DNA of 64,000 bases from Coprinellus micaceus (taxonomy: Eukaryota > Basidiomycota > Agaricomycetes > Agaricales > Psathyrellaceae): contig OX596346.1 of NCBI GenBank assembly GCA_951394405.1, forward strand, positions 620,001-684,000. Direction: 5' to 3'. Positions 57,814-64,000 of this stretch are shown piece by piece. Position 1 is the stretch's first letter. Every line of letters begins with the position of its first letter. Under the pieces are notes generated by a model, which saw nothing but the letters and a program-made list of their open reading frames with translations, had not been told where the DNA came from and ran no database searches. The translations under genes were made by a program, and so were the position numbers.

Positions 57814-59105
57814 TTCGAGCGGTGTGAATCTGGGATCGGTGGTCGCTTTCGCCTGGAATATCGAAGATGAGTGAGCGGATGTATGATCCACGGTATCTCA
57901 TTCCATTTCGACGTACCTCTTAGCCGATATAGAGCCTTGGGTTTCGTCGTTGTGGTCGAAGACAAAGGAGTGTTGTGTGACATTATCCTCCATTATCGAA
58001 TGTGACCTTCGGGGCCCGGTAAGGAAGATGCGTGACATGCGTGACATCGCCTAAGCGCCCAAGCACTGAGCAGTGAGCACCCTTAGTGAGTGACCGCCGG
58101 TTTGGCGCCCAAAACAGCTACTTATCACTCACCAAATTCACGCGAAAGAGACTACCATTTCCCTTTTTCGACAGCAGAAAATATCTCTAGATTCTCCTGG
58201 GCGCTTTCGCGGTGCTTGGATCGGTTAAAACGTAGCGCCTTCTCAAGAAATTCGCGGCCCTTTAATCACAGTCCGTTTCCCGAATCATAGAATATCCAAA
58301 TATCATTGAAAGATGTCCACTGGTCAGAAGTAGGTGTTCAGCGCTTGGCTCCCAACCGACATATCCACTGAGCCTATCATAAGCGAGGTGTACTGTGAGT
58401 TCTCGTCGCAACTTCGTGTGTGGAAGGACATACGCTTCTCAAACCTCAAACCTCTCCGGAGCTTTGAATGAAATTCCGCAAGCCCTTCGAGGTGTGGTTC
58501 AACGTTAAAGTTTAAATTCAAGGCGTCGCACAATTTGACGGCGTGCCGTGCCGACCCTCAGACGTTCTCACGGTTGGATGCCACCCCGACACCGCAGCGC
58601 CTGCGCGTGTTGCCTCCCGTCCTTCACCATCATACACTCCCTCCCTCTCTTGGATCACATAGGTCGGCGCAGGTACCCCGGATCTCTATATACTCTCGGC
58701 GCCCCAGCGTCACAGAAAGTGCAGGCTATTTCTGGCCCCATGTTGACGTTCATTCCCCCTGCATGTAGTCCAAGGCCCCGAGTCCCCCGTCACGATCTAC
58801 TGCGTAAACGCAGCGAATCGCAGCCATTCCCCGGGTCAAAAGGAGGTCAGATCGCCTTCTTTTATTAATTTATAGTGTGACGAAGCGTGATAGTATGTAG
58901 GTCCCAATGCTGTAAAGCAGAACCCGACGCAGGCGATGGCGTGACTGCGTTTACTGTGCATCAGCACGAGTGCTACCTCGTGTAGATTCACTAGATGGGT
59001 ATCCTTGACACCTAAGCGCTGGACATCTGTACTTAAGCATGGCGGTCCCATTAGCTGGTTCTTCGTCCTGTTCCCCTTCCTTACCTTTCCTCTGTTGCCG
59101 CATTA
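57814..59105. other. Intergenic, divergent F-box-like genes
   Basis: About 1.29 kb. It includes the palindrome at 58965-58982. Small open frames near 57714-57983 and 58324-58868 are not supported as genes. Confidence 0.55.
58965..58982. promoter_or_regulatory. CACGAG-N6-CTCGTG palindrome, second copy
   Basis: CACGAG TGCTAC CTCGTG, 123 bp before the ATG at 59106. Same dyad and spacer length as at 51782-51799; the spacer sequence differs at four of six positions, so the arms are the conserved part. Confidence 0.5.
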
Positions 59106-60255
59106 ATGGATCTCTTGCAGACGAAGATGTCTGGCCTTCGGGCTCACGATAGCATCGCTCAGATCTCTCTCCAGCGCAATGACTGGCCGCAGACCGCATG
59201 TGGCCGGGTATTGGGCTGCGGAGAGGTCTTGCACGAGATCTTAGAATGTGTTAACAGAGAGGGTGAACACCCGAAGCGCAGCCTTCTACACGCCGCCTTG
59301 GTCAATAAATTCTTCGTTAACTCATCTCTTGACATCTTGTGGAGGACCATGCACTCTCTTGGTCCATTCCTTCTTCTCCTTCCGTACCACGAAATAACTG
59401 CAGGTAGCGCCCGAAAGGTTCGTGCTCATCGCCTCTCTCTCGACGACGTGCTGGGGCGGTCTTGACCTCAATCCCGCCTCGTAGATCCTAATGACCGATA
59501 CCCCCGCCACCGAGAGCCACACATTCACAAAGTATGCGAACAGGCTTCGCACTCTCGAGTTGGACGAAAAGTGTCAGCAATCCGACGTCTTTCCCATCGT
59601 CTCCATCCTTCGCCTCGCTCGGCTTCAACCCAACATACCTCTCTTCCCCAGGCTCGGCCACATCTCGTTCCCATCACCCGAGATCAGCCAGCTTCAGGCA
59701 GCCTATACCGAGCTAACAACGCTCTGCCCCGTCACGAAGCTAGAGTTCATTGGGTTGCACACAGAGACATCGAGTTTTATTCAAGTCCTGTCCCTCTTTT
59801 ACCTCAGCCCTCTCTCTCTTCAACACCTCACGCTTCACCTTCCGGAGCCGGGACGGTACTTTGACATGGGATCGATGCAGTACCTCCAGAACTTCAACGC
59901 TCTCCGCAGCCTCTCGATCACCTCCCGGAACCGCGGGTTCCCTATTTTCGACCTTATGGTGTGGATTGCGGGGCTCGGACACCTCCGTAGCCTGAACATC
60001 GACGTTCGAGTTTACGAAGATGCCCCCGACTTCATTCACGCCATTCGCTCATTCGCTTTATCCATCCGCCTTGTTCGTTTCTGTGGCCCGTTCTCCTTCA
60101 TTCGGGCTGCCATTCCCATATTCTTAGATGTGTCCACCCGCGTCCAATTGGAACTCTCTGACGTTGAGAGCGAAGCAGAAGGGAATGAAATAGCAAGCTT
60201 CATTACCTCCTTAAACCACCCCGATCTGGATGTCACCCTCAACGAACCCGAGTAG
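59106..60255 (+). CDS. F-box-like protein, short type, copy 2
   Basis: Exons 59106-59417 and 59485-60255, 360 residues. F-box-like region GCGEVLHEILECVNREGEHP, LLHAALVNKFFVNSSLDILW, RTMHSLGPFLLLLP. The second exon begins ILMTDTPATESHTFTKYANR, has leucine-rich strands (LSLQHLTLHLPEPGRYFD, FNALRSLSITSRNRGFPIF, LMVWIAGLGHLRSLNIDV) and ends DVTLNEPE, nearly the same end as copy 1. The canonical LDILW is kept here, unlike copy 1. Second exons of copies 1 and 2 have the same length (771 bases). Probable SCF adaptor by family; substrate unknown. Confidence 0.8.
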
Positions 60256-60997
60256 ATCCATCTTCGGGCTCACAAGGTGCGCCGTTGTATGTTGTTCCCT
60301 TGGACTGTGACTAACTTTCCCCTCCACCTCACAATAGGATTCGAATCAGCCATCCCATAAACTTTGCCCAGTGCGTCACCTAGTGTTCAACCCTCCTTCC
60401 GTCCCTCGCATGGACGGCTAACTGACTTGATTCCCCCTTTCTAGTCCCACTGTCAAGCAACTTCTGGTGCCCTCCGTTCCGTTAAGTCTCCTCCCCTGAC
60501 CTCTTGGATGTCGCTCTTGTCTTTATGATATATAGTTCTCCCGAAGTGTTATTAATTTCACCGGCCGTTAGCCAAACCGTTGCATTCTTTCAACCTTTTA
60601 TTTGTATTGGATGCCTTGCCTTTCCCCGTTGAAACCTTAGAAACCCAATTTCACTTTGTAACTTCAAATTGACTTCCTGTGGTTTGTAGACGCTCGCGAG
60701 CAAGCGAAGGGTGGCACTCAAAGGTCCCGCATCATGCATTGCCGGGTCCTCGAGACCATGAAGAATCAGAAGGTCTAGGTCCAAGCACCACGACACAGGG
60801 TGAGTAACGACATTCCGACTGCTGTGCATCACACAATGTGTGTGCGCCCACAAGGCGGATCGCCACGGCGCTGAGCGCTGGGGAGTCATATTTAAAGATG
60901 GGAGCGCCGATTTGCTGTTTCTTCGTTCCTCCGTCAAGTCGCTTTCACCGTCGCCCTGTTACCCTCGTCCCTGATCTGTTCTGGAATCCTAACGCCA
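60256..60997. other. Intergenic between short-type F-box-like genes
   Basis: 742 bp. It holds the third copy of the 19-bp word (60450-60468) and an ATATTTAAA TATA-like box at 60898-60906. A CACACA-AT-TGTGTG-like dyad near 60830-60843 sits where the paralogs have CACGAG-N6-CTCGTG. No gene seen. Confidence 0.5.
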
Positions 60998-62201
60998 ATG
61001 TCCCTTCAAGAAACCGATGTTGGCGCGACTAATTCGGCAGCACGCAGAGCGCGGGCTGCAGGAGTGGGAGACGGGGCGGACAGAGCCATTGGGATAGGCA
61101 TCTCGGTGCCTCCCTCTGCCTCATCTCCCACCCCTGCAGCCCACGCTCTATGTGCCGGATTGGTATTGGAAGAGATTATACACTGGGTCTTCAAAGGGGT
61201 GAACCCCAAGCGCACGCTCAAGAACCTAGCCTTGGCTAACAAAGCCGAGTTATTCGACCCCGTCATGGATCGCGTGTGGGGGACGATGCACTCTTTGGCA
61301 CCATTTATCCACCTTCTACCGCACGACCAAACAACGTTTGATGGTTCCAACAAGGTACTTTCATATAGCGAAAGCTTAAGCTTCACGAGTGGCTCAAATG
61401 GATGTTTTACAGATCGCCATGATCAACAGCCCCGCTACTTCCAACGAGGCCTTCGTGAAATATGCGAATCGCCTTCGCCACTTGGTCTTCGATGGAAGGA
61501 CCACCGCTGAGGATATACATCTACCCTCTAACATCAGGTTGGCTTTCCTCCAGCCTCCACAAACCCCACTCTTTCCAGCGCTGGAAAGCGTCACCGTCAC
61601 CTCGACCGAAGTCGGTCAGCATGTTGCGGCGTACGTCGAGCTACTGCCGTTCTGTCCCGTAACCAAATTAGTGTTCAGCGATCTGCGCGTCGAGTCCGCG
61701 ACATTCGTCGCGGTCTTGTCGTTCTTTTCCCTGAAGCTTGCTGAAAGCCTCACGGAACTGAGGCTTACCATGCCCGGCTCTGGGAAGGCCTTCAGCATGC
61801 AGAGCCTGCACTACCTCACCGACTTGTGCCGGTTGCAGATTCTGTCAATTACTAGCCAGCACCCAGACTTCCCCGCGTTCGATTTGATGCCCTGGATCCT
61901 AGGTCAGCGTAGGCTACGCGACCTCGAATTCAATGCACAGGTCAAGCGCCCCCTCCCACACGAGTACGGAGAGCTCCGCTCCGCTTCGAAGACTTTCGAC
62001 GTCCTTCGGATCGGAGGGGATATCGCCTTCATCGGCGCCGTACTCCCTTCCTTTGGAGGAGGTCACGGCTCCACTGGAGTACAAGGCGCGGTCATCTTCT
62101 CCCCATCTTCTCCCCCTCACTTGACCCACCGGGAGCAACTTACCAACTTCGTCAACGACTCAGACAACTTCCCCGGTCAGCCATCGGTACGCTTCGAGTG
62201 A
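60998..62201 (+). CDS. F-box-like protein, short type, copy 3
   Basis: Exons 60998-61354 and 61413-62201, 381 residues. An Ala/Ser/Gly-rich N-terminus (about 8-48) is followed by the F-box-like part LVLEEIIHWVFKGVNPKRTL, LALANKAELFDPVMDRVWGT, MHSLAPFIHLLP. The second exon starts IAMINSPATSNEAFVKYANR, clearly like copy 2, with leucine-rich strands (LTELRLTMPGSGKAFSM, LCRLQILSITSQHPDFPAF). The C-terminus diverges (Gly/Ser-rich, ending SVRFE) and lacks the NEPE end of the others. Substrate unknown. Confidence 0.77.
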
Positions 62202-63053
62202 CCGTGACTCCGGCATTCAAACTCCATCTCTAGAACCATTGAGCTGGGCTGAGGTATGATCGAAGCCTCCGATTCTTTTTTGCGACATGGTCCTTTCCCG
62301 TTAGCACCAGGTTTGATACGCATTGGTAGCCCCTGCCAGAGGGTTTTTCTTCATTGCCGATCATAGTACCTCTGTACCATGTCAGTTAGGTACCCGGTTT
62401 TTTGTTGATAGTCACTAAGTATTGCCGTTTCCCACTGTACTTATATGTAGAGCATGTACAAGCAATTGAGGGGGAGAAGGTTGAGAAGACTGTCGCGCGT
62501 GACGGACTGAGCGCTTGTTTCCCTCTGCTAGACCTCGGACGAGCGCTTCGGACGTCCTCGCAGTATCGCGGGTCCTAGGGCATAAGCCACGGCTTACCAT
62601 CAGCCGCGAACAGCGCTATCGCAGGTACACCAGACGGGATATATGGTCTCATGGCCTGTTGGCAAGGTGACGTTCTGGTATCCCTTCCATGCAGCCTAAT
62701 TCTGACAGCCTCGAGCGCACAAAGATCCTCGATGCCAATTCCGGCCGCACTGAGGCCTTTCGAGGGGTGTCATATCCCTTCTCCCTTCAAACTCCACTTC
62801 ATTTCCGATACCGGCTGAGTTTAATCCACGGTCCTCAGGGAGTTTGGAGGGGGTTTTCGTGGAACCCTCTAACCCATGTAGGTCCACGGGGAAAGTCCCG
62901 CGCTGCCAGTGGGAAGTCGAAGCGGAGGGGCGCCGCACAACCGCTTTAGAGAACCTTCGATGCCTCTCCCGCTAGCATTTGTCAGGATGGTGATTCGACA
63001 GGACGGGATCGTCGAGTTCATATATAAGTGATATAGGCTTTCAAGGTTCGCAC
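62202..63053. other. Intergenic, no gene seen
   Basis: About 850 bp. An open frame at 62689-62949 has no recognisable features and no splice partner; probably not a gene. Confidence 0.5.
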
Positions 63054-63951
63054 ATGGCTCTCCCTAGCGCCCCACTTCCTGTCGCCCCCATGTCACACCC
63101 CTACAGTGGTCCCGCTTGCATGGAATGTGTCAACGAGGTATGTCTCGCAATGTATTTTCTCGACCCATTTGTGATCGACGTCCGGGTTTTACCAGACGCT
63201 TCCTCCTACTCAAAGGCTCACAACAAAATCCATTTGCAATTTTTCCTTACCCAGTGGATTCTCCTCTCCATCAAGCTATTCCCCACGAAGTCCACCTTCG
63301 ACGTCCACCTCTCTCATCTCGTCGAGCCTTGGGGAGCCTGTACTATCACCGGTAAGCGCCCTGGATCAGCTCACCGGTTTAAACCTAACCTGCTCTCAGA
63401 TAGTGGAGGAATCGTCTTTTTTCCTCGACCACGAATACGACTCGGACGCCCGGCGATCGACAAGATGGTCCGCGCGCTCAGGCTCTCGACGCCTAAAAAA
63501 GCGAGCTCCGCGGCCACCACCACCTTCGGTCCGCTCAGCTCGCTCACGCTCCAGCGAAGATCCTCAATCTCATATATCGCCCATCTCGGAAAGATCTGCG
63601 CGCTCAGAAGTATCAGAGATTAGCTTCAGCGCGAACACCTACCGTTCAGGGTGGACGACCAGCTTATGCTCCGACGATACCTTCGACTACCTCAATGATC
63701 CATATCTTCCCTACTGGAGGCTGGCGATACGGGTGAGTGCCGCTTTGGAATCGATATGGAGGAAGAAATTTTTGACCACCTTCGATAGCGGCATCTTAGG
63801 CGCTTCCGTGCCTTCTTTTCCGGGTCTTCTGGGAAGCGTTGCGCCCCTTCTCGGTCTTCTGGACTCTCAGTTCGACGGTTTGCGTAGTTTCTCTTGCATT
63901 CGTTCTTCCCTAGCACATATCGTATCCTCCACGTCTAAAGCATTAAGTTAG
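63054..63951 (+). CDS. Ser/Pro/Arg-rich unknown protein
   Basis: Exons 63054-63137, 63196-63351 and 63400-63951, 263 residues. Begins MALPSAPLPVAPMSHPYSGP with a CMEC pair, continues Ser/Pro-rich (FSSPSSYSPRSPPSTSTSLI), then a strongly basic and Ser-rich segment (STRWSARSGSRRLKKRAP, VRSARSRSSEDP) with RS-like dipeptides. A GTGAGT donor at 63733 could end the third exon earlier, in which case the gene would run on past the window; the read-through model stops at 63951. Not recognised. The RS-like segment hints at phosphorylation or nuclear location only weakly. Confidence 0.55.
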
Positions 63952-64000
63952 TGTATTTTTGTGCATCTTATCTCGTACGAGCTGTGTAGACGCCCAATTA

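Noticed and set aside
57714..57983. Small gene starting MSHNTPLSS upstream of the third long F-box-like gene
   Set aside because: Its later part overlaps in another frame the exons that give the F-box-like gene a well-phased start at 57813; more likely 5' flank.
60335..60350. GGATTCGAATC, like a tRNA B box
   Set aside because: No matching A box, acceptor stem or cloverleaf could be drawn around it. I found no tRNA or rRNA in the window.
62689..62949. 86-residue plus-strand frame
   Set aside because: No motif, no splice partner and no paralog; length within chance for this base composition.
1..64000. CRISPR arrays, insertion sequences, integrated viruses, transposase or reverse transcriptase genes
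   Set aside because: None seen. The genome type is eukaryotic, and the only large repeats are the MYND inverted arms and gene-family paralogs.

Overview
The window looks like nuclear DNA of a mushroom-forming basidiomycete (Agaricomycetes). Genes carry many short introns of about 45-90 bases with GT...AG ends. The gene content fits this: a clustered nitrate transporter and eukaryotic nitrate reductase, a STE6-type full ABC transporter, a delta-type phospholipase C, Ytm1, a C-terminal Zn2Cys6 protein, and lineage-expanded families of MYND-finger, F-box-like and unknown proteins. No bacterial, viral or transposon coding sequence was recognised. I resolved exon structures by hand by joining reading frames at GT/AG sites; most models close in frame, but none has transcript support.

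Layout. 0-6 kb: nitrate assimilation genes nrt2 and nitrate reductase, same strand, with a NirA-type box and GATA sites between them; nitrite reductase is not in the window. 7.0-8.6 kb: a single-pass membrane protein. 8.8-15.1 kb: left arm of a large inverted duplication, with MYND-finger genes 1 and 2 intact and gene 3 broken. 15.6-26.1 kb: the spacer between the arms, with phospholipase C, unknown-family paralog A1 and the STE6-like transporter. 27.6-33.8 kb: right arm in opposite orientation, with MYND gene 3 and a second copy of gene 2 intact and gene 1 decayed. 35-36.4 kb: Zn2Cys6 protein. 36.9-38.4 kb and 43.5-44.9 kb: paralogs A2 and A3 of the unknown family; A3 is frameshifted. 39.5-42.8 kb: a conserved unknown protein and YTM1, divergently transcribed. 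45.2-49.2 kb: four small conserved or unknown genes. 49.5-62.2 kb: six F-box-like genes of two architectures, on both strands. 63.1-63.95 kb: a Ser/Pro-rich unknown gene.

How the parts relate. Nrt2 imports nitrate and nitrate reductase reduces it to nitrite, probably under shared nitrate and nitrogen control. Plc, STE6 and YTM1 are ordinary conserved genes placed among fast-evolving families. The most unusual structure is the inverted duplication: a three-gene MYND cluster was copied in opposite orientation around a spacer of about 12.5 kb, and each arm later lost a different end gene. A second notable signal is shared non-coding sequence: a box of about 60 bp upstream of all three A-family paralogs, and a CACGAG-N6-CTCGTG palindrome upstream of two F-box-like genes.
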